Shown: positions 44,234 to 53,267, counted from the first letter of the stretch. The stretch: 64,000 nt of DNA from Scatosoma sp045632265 (GCA_045632265.1 JAZQWG010000036.1:1-64000), one strand, 5' to 3'. The notes: generated by a model not told the origin, from the letters alone. Numbers and translations: made by a program.

Positions 44234-44523
44234 TGTTTGCTGAAGATATTATCTTGAAACCCGTTCTTACCGAAAAAGGTTATGACGGAATCGCATCCAA
44301 AAAATACACGTTCTACGTAAAGAAAGACGCGAACAAAACCCAAATCAAGTTGGCTGTTGAAAAGCTTTTCGGCGTTCAAGTTGCAAACGTAAACACGGTT
44401 ACTTGCAAAGGCAAACTTAAGAGAATGGGTAGAAACGAAGGTTACACCCCCGATCGTAAAAAAGCGATCGTTACGTTGAAGGAAGATAGCAAAGCTATCG
44501 AATTCTTCGAATCGTTGACCTAA
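44233..44523 (+). CDS. rplW: 50S ribosomal protein L23
   Basis: 96 residues. AEDIILKPVLTEKGYD at the start and KLAVEKLFGVQVANVNT, typical of L23 near the tunnel exit (trigger factor and SRP docking). AGGAGG upstream within rplD. Confidence 0.96.
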   Translation: MFAEDIILKPVLTEKGYDGIASKKYTFYVKKDANKTQIKLAVEKLFGVQVANVNTVTCKGKLKRMGRNEGYTPDRKKAIVTLKEDSKAIEFFESLT

Positions 44524-44542
44524 TCCAGGAGGAAGAAGAAAA

Positions 44543-45370
44543 ATGGCTATTAAAACGTATAAACCTACGTCGGCAGGACGTCGTTTCGTAACCGTTCTGA
44601 CCAATGACGATTTGACGGGGGATAAGCCCGAAAGATCTTTGCTCCACGACCAACGTCACAGCGGCGGCCGTAACAACCTTGGCAGAATCACCACGAGACA
44701 CATCGGCGGTGGTAACAGAAGAAAGTACCGTATCATCGATTTCAAGAGAATTAAAGACGGTATCCCTGCAACGGTTAAGAGCATCCAATACGATCCCAAC
44801 AGAAGCGCGCACATCGCACTTTTGGTTTACGCAGACGGCGTGAAGAGCTACATTCTTGCTCCCGTTGGTCTTAACGTAGGGGACAAGGTTATGAGTGGTG
44901 TAAATGCGGATATCAAAGTTGGTAACGCACTTCCCCTTGAAAACATTCCCGTTGGTACGATGGTACACAACATTGAACTTACCCCCGGCAAGGGCGGCCA
45001 AATTGCAAGAAGTGCTGGTATTTCCGCACAAATCATGGCAATGGAAGGCAAATACGCTACGATTCGTATGCCGAGTGGTGAAATGAGATACGTGCTTGCA
45101 AAATGCCGCGCGACGATCGGTCAAGTTGGCAACGTAGACCACGAACTCGTTTCCTTGGGTAAAGCAGGTAAAGCAAGATATCTCGGTTTGAGACCGGAAG
45201 TTCGCGGTTCGGTAATGAACCCCGTTGACCACCCTCACGGCGGTGGTGAAGGTAAATGTCCTATCGGCCACGCTGGCCCTTTGACGCCTTGGGGTAAACC
45301 CGCTCTTGGTTACAAGACGAGAAAGAAGAAGAATGCAACCAACAAGTTCATTCTTAAGAGAATTAACTAA
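44543..45370 (+). CDS. rplB: 50S ribosomal protein L2
   Basis: 275 residues. IKTYKPTSAGRRFVTV at the start, GGRNNLGRITTRHIGGG, and the signature NPVDHPHGGGEGKCPIG near the end. Binds 23S rRNA close to the peptidyl transferase centre. AGGAGG upstream. Confidence 0.97.
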   Translation: MAIKTYKPTSAGRRFVTVLTNDDLTGDKPERSLLHDQRHSGGRNNLGRITTRHIGGGNRRKYRIIDFKRIKDGIPATVKSIQYDPNRSAHIALLVYADGVKSYILAPVGLNVGDKVMSGVNADIKVGNALPLENIPVGTMVHNIELTPGKGGQIARSAGISAQIMAMEGKYATIRMPSGEMRYVLAKCRATIGQVGNVDHELVSLGKAGKARYLGLRPEVRGSVMNPVDHPHGGGEGKCPIGHAGPLTPWGKPALGYKTRKKKNATNKFILKRIN

Positions 45371-45385
45371 TCGGAGGATTGAGAA

Positions 45386-45664
45386 ATGTCAAGAAGCGTT
45401 AAGAAAGGACCTTACGTCGAAGCTAAGCTTTTGAGCAGAATTCAAGCGATGAACGAATCGAACGAAAAGAAAGTTATCAAGACCTGGTCGAGAGCATCTA
45501 CCATTTTCCCCGATTTCGTTGGGCACACGATTGCAGTATACGATGGTCGTAAGCACGTACCCGTATATGTAACGGAAGACATGATTGGCTGCAAACTCGG
45601 TGAGTTTGCTCCCACGAGAACGTTCCCCGGTCACACCGCAAAAACGACTACCCCGGGCAGATAA
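45386..45664 (+). CDS. rpsS: 30S ribosomal protein S19
   Basis: 92 residues. SRSVKKGPYVEAKLL and KTWSRASTIFPDFVGHTIAVYDGRKHVPVYV, ending GEFAPTRTFPGH. Head of the 30S subunit. Regular spacing to its neighbours. Confidence 0.97.
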   Translation: MSRSVKKGPYVEAKLLSRIQAMNESNEKKVIKTWSRASTIFPDFVGHTIAVYDGRKHVPVYVTEDMIGCKLGEFAPTRTFPGHTAKTTTPGR

Positions 45665-45677
45665 GGAGAATAGATAA

Positions 45678-46079
45678 ATGGCAACGAATATGAAGAAGAA
45701 GACGGAAAGGGTTGCAGCTAACAAAGAAAAGCGCCCTTACGCAGTCGCTAAATATATCAGAGTTTCCCCTTACAAAGTAAGAACGGTACTTGCTTTGATT
45801 CGTGGGAAGAGCTACAAAGAAGCAAAAGCTATCCTTGATTACAGTGTAAACGGCAGCGCACTTGCTGTAAAGAAAGTGCTTATGAGCGCAGCTGCAAATG
45901 CTGAACACAACATGGGCATGGACAAGAACGATTTGTTCGTGGCAGAATGCTTTGCAGACGGTGGACAAATGCTTAAGAGAATGCAACCCGTATCGAAAGG
46001 ACGCGGCCATGCAATCTTGAAGAGAACGAGCCACATCACCGTAATTTTGGACGTTAAGAAATTGGAAGGAGAAGTATAA
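45678..46079 (+). CDS. rplV: 50S ribosomal protein L22
   Basis: 133 residues. AVAKYIRVSPYKVRTVLALIRGKSY, ANAEHNMGMD and GRGHAILKRTSHITVIL, typical of L22 with its tunnel-lining hairpin. About 20 residues of basic N-terminal extension precede the core. Confidence 0.96.
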   Translation: MATNMKKKTERVAANKEKRPYAVAKYIRVSPYKVRTVLALIRGKSYKEAKAILDYSVNGSALAVKKVLMSAAANAEHNMGMDKNDLFVAECFADGGQMLKRMQPVSKGRGHAILKRTSHITVILDVKKLEGEV

Positions 46080-46081
46080 CA

Positions 46082-46750
46082 ATGGGACAAAAAGTTAATC
46101 CTCACGGTTTAAGAGTCGGCGTTATCACCGGTTGGAACACCACGTGGTATGCAGATAAGAAAGAATTCTCCAAATTCCTCAAAGAAGACAACGTAATTCG
46201 TACGTTCTTGAAGAAGAAGTACTATGCAGCAGCGGTAAGCAAAATCCTTATCGAAAGAGCAGCATCGAGAGTCGTTGTTACGATCTACACGGCACGTCCC
46301 GGCGTTATCATCGGTAAGGGCGGCAGCGAAGTAGAAGTTATCAAGAAAGAACTTGCTAAACTTACGAACGGCAAAGCAGTAAGCATCAACATTACGGAAG
46401 TAAGAAAACCTGACTGTGACGCTCAACTCGTAGCAGAAGGCGTTGCGGCACAACTTGAAAAGCGTATGTCGTTCCGTCGTTGCATGAAGCAAGCAATCGG
46501 CCGTTCGATGAGAGCAGGCGTTAAGGGTATCAAGATGATGGTAAGCGGCCGTCTTGACGGTGCTGAAATTGCAAGAAGCGAAAACTATCACGAAGGTTCT
46601 ATTCCCCTTCAAACGCTTCGCGCAGACATCGACTATGGTTTCGCAGAAGCACACACCACCTTCGGTATGATCGGCGTTAAGTGCTGGATCTACAAGGGCG
46701 AAGTTATCAAAACTGCGAAGAAAGCCGTTACGGAAGGAGGCGAACAGTAA
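46082..46750 (+). CDS. rpsC: 30S ribosomal protein S3
   Basis: 222 residues. GQKVNPHGLRVGVITGWNT at the start, KH domain with RPGVIIGKGGSEVE, and RSENYHEGSIPLQTLRADIDYG in the C-terminal domain. Stop overlaps the rplP start. Confidence 0.97.
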   Translation: MGQKVNPHGLRVGVITGWNTTWYADKKEFSKFLKEDNVIRTFLKKKYYAAAVSKILIERAASRVVVTIYTARPGVIIGKGGSEVEVIKKELAKLTNGKAVSINITEVRKPDCDAQLVAEGVAAQLEKRMSFRRCMKQAIGRSMRAGVKGIKMMVSGRLDGAEIARSENYHEGSIPLQTLRADIDYGFAEAHTTFGMIGVKCWIYKGEVIKTAKKAVTEGGEQ

Positions 46751-47199
46751 TGTTAATTCCCAAGAGAGTAAAAAGACGTAGACAACATCGTGGTACGATG
46801 AAGGGTAAAGCTACGAAAGGTAATGTAATCGCATACGGCGAATACGGCCTTGTATCGGAAGAACTTGGTTGGATTAAATCCAACCAAATCGAAGCTGCCC
46901 GTATCGCAATGACGAGATTCATCAAACGTGGTGGTAAAGTATGGATTGACATCTTCCCCCACAAGCCTATTACGAAGAAGCCCGCTGAAACGCGTATGGG
47001 TTCTGGTAAAGGTTCGGTAGAATATTGGGTAGCCGTAGTTAAACCCGGCCGCGTAATGTTCGAAATGAGCGGTGTAAGCGAAGAAGTTGCAAGAGAAGCT
47101 ATGCGTCTTGCATCCCACAAGCTTCCCGTAAAATGTAAGTTTGTTAAGAAAGAAGTCGTAGCAGCTCCTGCTGAAACGGCTGAAGGCGGTGAAGAATAA
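46750..47199 (+). CDS. rplP: 50S ribosomal protein L16
   Basis: 149 residues from the ATG at 46750 (MLIPKRVKRRRQHRG), which overlaps the rpsC stop; an upstream frame start at 46681 is rejected. KGNVIAYGEYGLVS and GSGKGSVEYWVAVVKPGRVMFE mark L16. The last ~12 residues (AAPAETAEGGEE) are a short acidic tail. Confidence 0.96.
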   Translation: MLIPKRVKRRRQHRGTMKGKATKGNVIAYGEYGLVSEELGWIKSNQIEAARIAMTRFIKRGGKVWIDIFPHKPITKKPAETRMGSGKGSVEYWVAVVKPGRVMFEMSGVSEEVAREAMRLASHKLPVKCKFVKKEVVAAPAETAEGGEE

Positions 47200-47393
47200 T
47201 GAAAGCGAAAGAAGTTAAAGAAATGACGAACGAAGAGCTTGCTAAAAAGCTCGCGGAACTCAAGAGTGAACTTTTCAATCTTCGTTTCCGTTTGGCGTCC
47301 GGTCAGCTTGAAAATCCCGTTTCCATCAGAACCTGCAAAAGAGATATCGCTCGCGTAAATACGGAAATCCGTGCGAGAGAATTGAAGGCATAA
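47199..47393 (+). CDS. rpmC: 50S ribosomal protein L29
   Basis: 64 residues, two helices: KEVKEMTNEELAKKLAELKSE and SIRTCKRDIARVNTEIR. The start overlaps the rplP stop. Near the tunnel exit. Confidence 0.95.
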   Translation: MKAKEVKEMTNEELAKKLAELKSELFNLRFRLASGQLENPVSIRTCKRDIARVNTEIRARELKA

Positions 47394-47409
47394 TCGGAGG
47401 ACAACAATC

Positions 47410-47664
47410 ATGGAAAGAAATTTGAGAAAAGAAAGAGTAGGCGTTGTCGTATCCGATAAGATGGATAAGACGGTAGTCGTTCTTATCAGCGATAAGAGCA
47501 AGCACCCCCTTTATAAGAAGACGATTACGAAAAGTAGCCGTATCAAAGCACACGATGAAAACAACGAGTGCGGCGTAGGCGATACGGTACGTATCGTTGA
47601 AACGAGAAAGCTCAGCAAGGACAAGAACTGGCGCGTTGCTGAAATCGTCGAAAAGGCGAAATAA
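47410..47664 (+). CDS. rpsQ: 30S ribosomal protein S17
   Basis: 84 residues. RNLRKERVGVVVSDKMDKTVVV and HPLYKKTITKSSRIKAHDE, ending DTVRIVETRKLSKDKNWRV, typical of the S17 OB fold. Confidence 0.96.
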   Translation: MERNLRKERVGVVVSDKMDKTVVVLISDKSKHPLYKKTITKSSRIKAHDENNECGVGDTVRIVETRKLSKDKNWRVAEIVEKAK

Positions 47665-47684
47665 TTTAAGGAGAGTAGAAGAGT

Positions 47685-48053
47685 ATGATACAACCTCAAA
47701 CGAGACTCAAAGCAGCTGATAACAGCGGTGCAAAAGAGTTGATGTGTATTAGAGTTTTAGGCGGCTCCTTCCGTAAGACGGGCAACATCGGCGACGTTAT
47801 CGTAGCATCCGTAAAGACGGCTACTCCCGGTGGCGCAGTTAAGAAAGGCGACGTTGTTAAAGCTGTAATCGTAAGAAGCGCAAAAGGCATTAGAAGAGCA
47901 GACGGTACGTTCGTTAAATTCGACGAAAACGCTGCTGTAATCATCGACAACCAAAAGCAACCTAAAGGTACGCGTATCTTTGGGCCGATCGCGAGAGAAT
48001 TGAGAGATAAGGACTACATGAAGATTATCTCCCTTGCTCCCGAAGTTCTGTAA
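47685..48053 (+). CDS. rplN: 50S ribosomal protein L14
   Basis: 122 residues, exact family length. IQPQTRLKAADNSGAKELMC at the start, VKKGDVVKAVIVRSAKGIRR and GTRIFGPIARELR. Regular spacing; AGGAG upstream. Confidence 0.97.
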   Translation: MIQPQTRLKAADNSGAKELMCIRVLGGSFRKTGNIGDVIVASVKTATPGGAVKKGDVVKAVIVRSAKGIRRADGTFVKFDENAAVIIDNQKQPKGTRIFGPIARELRDKDYMKIISLAPEVL

Positions 48054-48074
48054 TTTGTCAGGAGGACTAAAACA

Positions 48075-48509
48075 ATGAACGTAAAAGTAAATGATAACGT
48101 ACTTGTAATTGCCGGTAAAGACAAAGGCGTACAGGGAAAAGTCCTTGCCACGTCCCCTAAGGCAAATACGGTAGTCGTTGAAGGTGTTCGCATTCAAAAG
48201 AAGCATGAAAAGGCAAGAAAAGCGAACGAAACGAGCAAAATCGTGGAAGTACCCGGACCTATCGACGCATCCAACGTACAAGTGGTTTGCCCCGTTTGCG
48301 GTAAAGCAACGAGAGTTAAGCACGCAGTAGTTGATGGCAAGAAGGTAGAGTATGCGCTTGCGGCGCAGTTCTCGATAAAGCATATTCCAAGAAAGCAAAA
48401 GCTGCTGCAACGGAAGAAGCACCCAAGAAGAGAACGAGAAAGCGCGCTCCCAAGGCTACGGAAGCGGAAGCAACCGAAACCACGGAAAACAACTAACGAG
48501 GTAAGTTAA
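48075..48509 (+). CDS. rplX: 50S ribosomal protein L24, apparent one-base deletion near 48346
   Basis: KOW-type L24: VKVNDNVLVIAGKDKGVQGKV and a CPVCGKATRVKHAVVDGKK segment. After codon 90 the zero frame reads a basic, unrelated tail to the stop at 48507. If one base is added after 48346 the reading continues as RVCACGAVLDKAYSKK, then an Ala/Lys-rich tail, and ends at TAA 48494-48496, as a zinc-ribbon L24 should. Either the deletion is real or it is a sequence error. Correct product about 140 residues. Placed between rplN and rplE as usual. Confidence 0.9.
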   Translation: MNVKVNDNVLVIAGKDKGVQGKVLATSPKANTVVVEGVRIQKKHEKARKANETSKIVEVPGPIDASNVQVVCPVCGKATRVKHAVVDGKKVEYALAAQFSIKHIPRKQKLLQRKKHPRRERESALPRLRKRKQPKPRKTTNEVS

Positions 48510-48510
48510 G

Positions 48511-49068
48511 ATGGCAGAAAAAGTTTATAAAAACAGAGTAAAAGAAAAGTACGAAAAAGAAGTCGTACCTTATCTTATGAAAAAATTCGGATACAAATCC
48601 GTAATGCAATGCCCTAAGCTCGTTAAGATTGTTATCAACACGGGTCTTGGCGACATCAAAGACAACGCTAAATCGATTCAAATGACGGAAAACGAAATCA
48701 AAATCATTTCCGGTCAACAACCGATTTTGACGAAGGCAAAGAAATCCGTTGCAAACTTCAAAGTAAGAGAAGGTCAAACGGTTGGTATTAAAGTAACCCT
48801 TCGTGGCGAAAGAATGTACAATTTCTATGACAAGTTCGTATCCATCGCACTTCCCAGACTCCGCGACTTCCGTGGTGTATCTGACAAGGCATTCGACGGA
48901 CGCGGCAACTATTCCGTAGGTTTGAAAGAACAATTGATTTTCCCCGAAATCTCTTATGATCAAGTAGAAAAGATCAGAGGTATGGACGTGGCAATCGTTA
49001 CGACCGCGGAAACGGACGAAGAGGCAAGAGAGCTTTTGAGAGCGCTCGGTATGCCTTTCAAGAAGTAA
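48511..49068 (+). CDS. rplE: 50S ribosomal protein L5
   Basis: 185 residues. VPYLMKKFGYKSVMQCPKL, VINTGLGD, GQQPILTKAKKSVANFKVREG and FRGVSDKAFDGRGNYSVGL. Binds 5S rRNA. The rplX zero-frame tail would overlap the ribosome-binding site; the corrected stop leaves normal spacing. Confidence 0.97.
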   Translation: MAEKVYKNRVKEKYEKEVVPYLMKKFGYKSVMQCPKLVKIVINTGLGDIKDNAKSIQMTENEIKIISGQQPILTKAKKSVANFKVREGQTVGIKVTLRGERMYNFYDKFVSIALPRLRDFRGVSDKAFDGRGNYSVGLKEQLIFPEISYDQVEKIRGMDVAIVTTAETDEEARELLRALGMPFKK

Positions 49069-49081
49069 GGAGAAACGAACT

Positions 49082-49267
49082 ATGGCAAAGAAAGCAATGA
49101 TTAATAAACAGCAAAAGACGCCCAAGTTCTCTACGAGAGCTTACACGAGATGCACGATTTGCGGAAGACCCCACGCGGTTTTGAGAAAGTACGGTGTATG
49201 CCGTATCTGCTTCCGTGAACTTGCTTACAAGGGTGAAATCCCCGCCGTTAAAAAGTCGAGCTGGTAA
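49082..49267 (+). CDS. rpsN: 30S ribosomal protein S14, zinc-binding (type Z)
   Basis: 61 residues with C24-x2-C27 and C40-x2-C43, the zinc form typical of Bacillota. AKKAMINKQQKTPKFSTRAYTR at the start. Confidence 0.97.
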   Translation: MAKKAMINKQQKTPKFSTRAYTRCTICGRPHAVLRKYGVCRICFRELAYKGEIPAVKKSSW

Positions 49268-49282
49268 TAGGAGGTAAGAGAG

Positions 49283-49672
49283 ATGACAGATCCTATCGCA
49301 GATATGCTTACAAGAATTAGAAACGCGATTACGGCAAAGAAAGAAGTTGTGGAAATTCCCGCTTCCAACGAAAAGAAAGCTATTGCTGAAATTCTTCTCA
49401 ACGAAGGTTGGGTTAAGGACATGAAGCTCGTTGAAGACGGCTACAACGGCAAAATCGCAATTACGCTTAAATACAATGACAAGAAATCGGTTATCAGCGG
49501 TTTGCAAAGAGTATCCAAGCCCGGCTTGCGTACGTATGCAGGTGTTGAAAACATGCCCAGAGTTCTTGGTGGTTTCGGTACGGTTATCCTTTCCACGAAC
49601 AAGGGTATCATGACCGGTAAAAAAGCAAAGGCAGCTAACGTAGGCGGTGAAGTCCTTTGCTACGTTTGGTAA
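49283..49672 (+). CDS. rpsH: 30S ribosomal protein S8
   Basis: 129 residues. TDPIADMLTRIRNAITAKK, then SKPGLRTYAGVENMPRVLGG and STNKGIMTGKKAKAANVGGEVLCYVW. In many bacteria it represses the spc part of the operon. Confidence 0.97.
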   Translation: MTDPIADMLTRIRNAITAKKEVVEIPASNEKKAIAEILLNEGWVKDMKLVEDGYNGKIAITLKYNDKKSVISGLQRVSKPGLRTYAGVENMPRVLGGFGTVILSTNKGIMTGKKAKAANVGGEVLCYVW

Positions 49673-49687
49673 GGGAGGTAGAGCAAT

Positions 49688-50236
49688 ATGTCGAGAATCG
49701 GTAAATTGCCCATCGCGCTTCCTGCAGGCGTAACGGTAGAATTCAAAAACGGTATCGTTTCCGTAAAAGGCCCCAAAGGCACGTTGGAAAGAGAAATCGT
49801 TGGCAACATTGGTATCGAAACGGAAGGTACGAACCTTGTCGTAAAGGCATTGGACGACACCGCGGATACGAACGCAAAACACGGCTTGTATCGTGCGCTT
49901 TTGAACGGTATGGTTACTGGTGTAACCGCTGGTTTCGTAAAGACGCTCGAAGTTAAAGGTGTAGGTTGGAAGGCAGCTGTTCAAGGCGACAAGCTCGTAT
50001 TGAACGTTGGTTTCTCCCACCCCGTAGAAGTTATCGCACCCGCAGGCATCAAGTTTGAATGCCCTACGCTTACGGAAGTAAACGTATGCGGTATCAACAA
50101 AGAAGTCGTAGGTCAAATTGCGGCAAACATCCGCAAAATCAGACTTCCCGAACCTTACCATGGATACGGTATTCGCTATAAGGGCGAAAACGTAGAACAC
50201 AAAGAAGGTAAGACTTCCGGTAAAGGCAAGAAATAA
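49688..50236 (+). CDS. rplF: 50S ribosomal protein L6
   Basis: 182 residues. SRIGKLPIALPAGVTVE, KGPKGTLERE, and the C-terminal PEPYHGYGIRYKGENV. GGAGG upstream. Confidence 0.97.
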   Translation: MSRIGKLPIALPAGVTVEFKNGIVSVKGPKGTLEREIVGNIGIETEGTNLVVKALDDTADTNAKHGLYRALLNGMVTGVTAGFVKTLEVKGVGWKAAVQGDKLVLNVGFSHPVEVIAPAGIKFECPTLTEVNVCGINKEVVGQIAANIRKIRLPEPYHGYGIRYKGENVEHKEGKTSGKGKK

Positions 50237-50249
50237 GGAGCGTTAAAGT

Positions 50250-50633
50250 ATGATTACGAAAATTGATAAAAATGCAGTCAGACAAAAACGCCATGCACGC
50301 GTTAGAAAGACGGTAGTAGGTACGGCGGAAGCGCCCCGTATGAACGTTTACAGAAGCCTTAACCACATCTACGTACAAGTAATTGACGACAGAGCGGGCG
50401 ACGCGAAGGGCGGCGTTACGATTGCAGCAGCATCCACGATGGACAAAGCTGTAAAAGAAAAGATTGCTGGTCTTAACAAGACGGACGCAGCAAAAGTAGT
50501 CGGCGCAGTAGCTGCTGAAAGAGCAATGGCAAAAGGCGTTGAAGCAGTGGTATTCGACAGAGGCGGCTACCTTTACACGGGACGTGTTAAGGCAGTTGCG
50601 GACGGCGCAAGAGAAGCCGGACTTAAATTTTAA
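50250..50633 (+). CDS. rplR: 50S ribosomal protein L18
   Basis: 127 residues. RQKRHARVRKTVVGTAEAPRMNVYRS, with an Ala-rich middle and VFDRGGYLYTGRVKAVADGAREAGLKF at the end, the 5S-binding C-terminus. Confidence 0.96.
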   Translation: MITKIDKNAVRQKRHARVRKTVVGTAEAPRMNVYRSLNHIYVQVIDDRAGDAKGGVTIAAASTMDKAVKEKIAGLNKTDAAKVVGAVAAERAMAKGVEAVVFDRGGYLYTGRVKAVADGAREAGLKF

Positions 50634-50645
50634 GGAGTGGGTACA

Positions 50646-51173
50646 ATGGCAGACGAAAAGAGAGAAAGAAGACCTCAAAGAAGACAAGCTGAAGACGATG
50701 GTCTTATTAAGAAACTTATCGAAGTTAACCGCGTAACGAAGGTAGTAAAAGGTGGTAAAAACATGCGTTTTGCTGCGCTCGTTATCGTAGGTGACGGCAA
50801 CGGTAAGATCGGTGTTGCAACGGGTAAAGCTAAAGAAGTTCCCGAAGCAATCGAAAAGGCTACTTTGAGAGCGAAGAAGAACATGGTTCCCGTATCTATC
50901 GTTGACGGTACCATTCCCCACCAAGTTATCGGCGTATTCGGTCGTGGCAAAGTGCTTATGATGCCCGCTGCAGAAGGTACCGGCGTTATCGCTGGTGGCC
51001 CTGTTCGTGCGGTAATGGAAGCAGTTGGTGTAAAGAACATCAGAACGAAATCCCACGGCAGCCAAAACCCCAGCAACTGCGTAAAAGCAGCTATTGAAGG
51101 TTTGAAAGAACTTAAATCGGCAGAACAAGTAGCAGCGCTTCGCGGCAAGACCGTTGAAGAAATCCGCAGCTAA
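50646..51173 (+). CDS. rpsE: 30S ribosomal protein S5
   Basis: 175 residues from the ATG at 50646, with AAGGAG nine bases upstream; the GTG at 50637 is less likely. VNRVTKVVKGGKNMRFAALV and GKVLMMPAAEGTGVIAGGPVR mark S5. Confidence 0.97.
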   Translation: MADEKRERRPQRRQAEDDGLIKKLIEVNRVTKVVKGGKNMRFAALVIVGDGNGKIGVATGKAKEVPEAIEKATLRAKKNMVPVSIVDGTIPHQVIGVFGRGKVLMMPAAEGTGVIAGGPVRAVMEAVGVKNIRTKSHGSQNPSNCVKAAIEGLKELKSAEQVAALRGKTVEEIRS

Positions 51174-51191
51174 TCACGGAGGAATAAGATT

Positions 51192-51371
51192 ATGGCAAAG
51201 ATTAAAGTTACGCTCGTAAAGAGCACGATCGGGCAAGTTGACTCTGTAAAGGGTACGATTGCTGCGCTCGGTCTTAAGAAAATCCGTTCTTCCAAAGAAC
51301 TTGACGACACCCCTGCAGTACAGGGTATGCTTACGAAGGTTAAGCACCTCGTCAAAGTAGAAAACGTATAA
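51192..51371 (+). CDS. rpmD: 50S ribosomal protein L30
   Basis: 59 residues, read from the sequence: MAKIKVTLVKSTIGQV at the start and LKKIRSSKELDDTPAVQG in the middle, the normal L30 pattern. GGAGG upstream. Lies in its normal place between rpsE and rplO. Confidence 0.95.
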   Translation: MAKIKVTLVKSTIGQVDSVKGTIAALGLKKIRSSKELDDTPAVQGMLTKVKHLVKVENV

Positions 51372-51382
51372 GGAGATTTATC

Positions 51383-51829
51383 ATGAGAATAGATACTCTT
51401 TCTCCCGCAGCGGGAGCAACTAGAGCGACGAAGAGACTTGGTCGCGGTATCGGTTCGGGCACGGGTAAAACGTCCGGTAAGGGTCACAAAGGTCAATGGG
51501 CTCGTTCCGGTGGTGGCGTACGTCCCGGCTTTGAAGGCGGTCAAATGCCTATCGCTCGTCGCGTTCCTAAGAGAGGTTTCAACCACAACGGCAAGAAGGA
51601 ATACGTTATCGTAAACCTTGAAACGCTTGCTAACCTTCCCGAAGGTACGGTTGTTGATTACGGTTTTGTTGTTGCAAACGGTCTTGCAAAAGCTGTTAAG
51701 AACAACTGCGGTCTTAAAGTGCTTGGTTCTGGCGAACTCAACGTAGCACTCACCGTTAAAGCGGCGAAATTCTCCGCAACCGCTAAAGAAGCAATCGAAG
51801 CTGCAAAAGGCACGGCTGAAATTCTCTAA
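51383..51829 (+). CDS. rplO: 50S ribosomal protein L15
   Basis: 148 residues. RIDTLSPAAGATRATKRLG, GIGSGTGKTSGKGHKGQ, and GFEGGQMPIARRVPKRGF. Last ribosomal gene before secY. Confidence 0.97.
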   Translation: MRIDTLSPAAGATRATKRLGRGIGSGTGKTSGKGHKGQWARSGGGVRPGFEGGQMPIARRVPKRGFNHNGKKEYVIVNLETLANLPEGTVVDYGFVVANGLAKAVKNNCGLKVLGSGELNVALTVKAAKFSATAKEAIEAAKGTAEIL

Positions 51830-51842
51830 TTCATTAACAAGC

Positions 51843-51920
51843 AACGCGGAAAACTGTTTTTATGCGGTTTTCCGTAGTTCGCGTTATTTGAACTATGCGT
51901 TTTAGGCGCAAGCCAAAACG
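51843..51920 (+). other. Two hairpins in the rplO-secY gap
   Basis: First: AACGCGGAAAAC with GGTTTTCCG...CGCGTT (51843-51885). Second: CGTTTT-A-GGC/GCC-AAAACG (51898-51920). Neither is followed by a T-run. They may control secY translation or mRNA processing. Confidence 0.55.
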
Positions 51921-51947
51921 TAAAGAAATCCAAATACGGAGAAAAAA

Positions 51948-53255
51948 ATGTTACAGACAATTATTAATGCATTAAAGGTCAAGGAAATCAGACGTAAGGT
52001 GTACATGATGCTCCTTTTGCTCTTGGTTTTCCGTATTGGCTGTTATATTCCCGTACCCGGTTTGAAAAGAGGAACGTTTGAAGGGCTTATTCAAGGCAAC
52101 GATTTCCTTTCGCTTATGAGCAGCATCACTGGTGGCGCATTGTCCCAAGGTACGTTGTTCGCGCTCGGTATCGGGCCTTACATCAACGCTTCGATTATCA
52201 TGCAACTTCTCAGCGTTGGTATTCCCGCACTCGAAAGACTTTCCAAACAAGGTGAAGAAGGGCGTAAAAAGATTGCGCAATACACCCGTATCGTAACCAT
52301 TTTGCTCGCTATCGTACAATCCATCGGTATCATCCTTAGCTTCGGTCAAGAAGCAGTTGCTATCGGTGAAGTGTTCTATGGTCAAAAATGGCTTGCGTAC
52401 GTATTCATGACGACCGTTTACACGGCAGGCGCGTTCCTCGTAATGTGGCTTGGTGAAAGAATCACCGACTACGGCGTAGGCAACGGTCAATCGATGATCA
52501 TTTTCGTTGGTATCATTGCAACGGCAGGCGAATCGATTCTTGGTCAAATCACGAACGTATTCAAGGGCGACATGAAGTCCCTTTGGGGCTTGCTCGCGTT
52601 CGTATTTGTTACGGCGCTTATCTTCTTTGCAATCGTTTACGTAGACCTTTCCGAAAGAAAAGTTCCCGTACAATACGCAAAGCAAATCAAGGGTAGAAAA
52701 ATGTACGGCGGTCAATCCTCGTCCATTCCCATCCGTATCAGCGGTGGCGGCGTAATGCCCCTCATCTTCGCGTTCTCCATTTTGAGCTTCCCTCAAATGA
52801 TCGCAAGCATGATTAAGGGCGGTGAAAACGGTTTCAACCGTTTCTGGACGAACTGGATGTCGGCGAGTGCAGAAGGCTGGGGCGCAGTAGTGTACGCATT
52901 GGTACTCTGCTTGCTTATCTTCGCGTTCTCCTTCTTCTATGCACAAATGCAATTCAACCCCGAAGAAGTATCTAAGAGCATTCAACAAAACGGTGGCTTC
53001 ATCCAAGGTATTCGTCCTGGTAAAGCAACGGAATCCTATTTGAAGAAGATTTCCAACCGTATCACGTTGTTCGGTGCTATCTATCTTTCGCTTGTTGCAT
53101 TTATTCCTTCGGTTGCGTTTGCTTGGGCGAACATTGCGCTCGTAAACGTATTCTCGACGACGGGTATTCTAATCGTCGTATCGGTTGCGATGGAATTTGA
53201 AAAACAAATGCAAGCGCAATTGATGATGAAAAATTACAAAGGATTCTTAAAGTAA
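51948..53255 (+). CDS. secY: Preprotein translocase subunit SecY
   Basis: 435 residues with ten membrane segments. GCYIPVPG in the plug region, QLLSVGIPALERLSKQGEEGRKKI, and the cytoplasmic loop QYAKQIKGRKMYGGQSSSIPI. Forms the protein-conducting channel with SecE and SecG (33629). Confidence 0.97.
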   Translation: MLQTIINALKVKEIRRKVYMMLLLLLVFRIGCYIPVPGLKRGTFEGLIQGNDFLSLMSSITGGALSQGTLFALGIGPYINASIIMQLLSVGIPALERLSKQGEEGRKKIAQYTRIVTILLAIVQSIGIILSFGQEAVAIGEVFYGQKWLAYVFMTTVYTAGAFLVMWLGERITDYGVGNGQSMIIFVGIIATAGESILGQITNVFKGDMKSLWGLLAFVFVTALIFFAIVYVDLSERKVPVQYAKQIKGRKMYGGQSSSIPIRISGGGVMPLIFAFSILSFPQMIASMIKGGENGFNRFWTNWMSASAEGWGAVVYALVLCLLIFAFSFFYAQMQFNPEEVSKSIQQNGGFIQGIRPGKATESYLKKISNRITLFGAIYLSLVAFIPSVAFAWANIALVNVFSTTGILIVVSVAMEFEKQMQAQLMMKNYKGFLK

Positions 53256-53267
53256 GACAATTCGTTT

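Noticed and set aside
48342..48350. Programmed frameshift in rplX
   Set aside because: No slippery heptamer or downstream structure at the point of change, and the expected protein is restored by one added base rather than by a normal slip.
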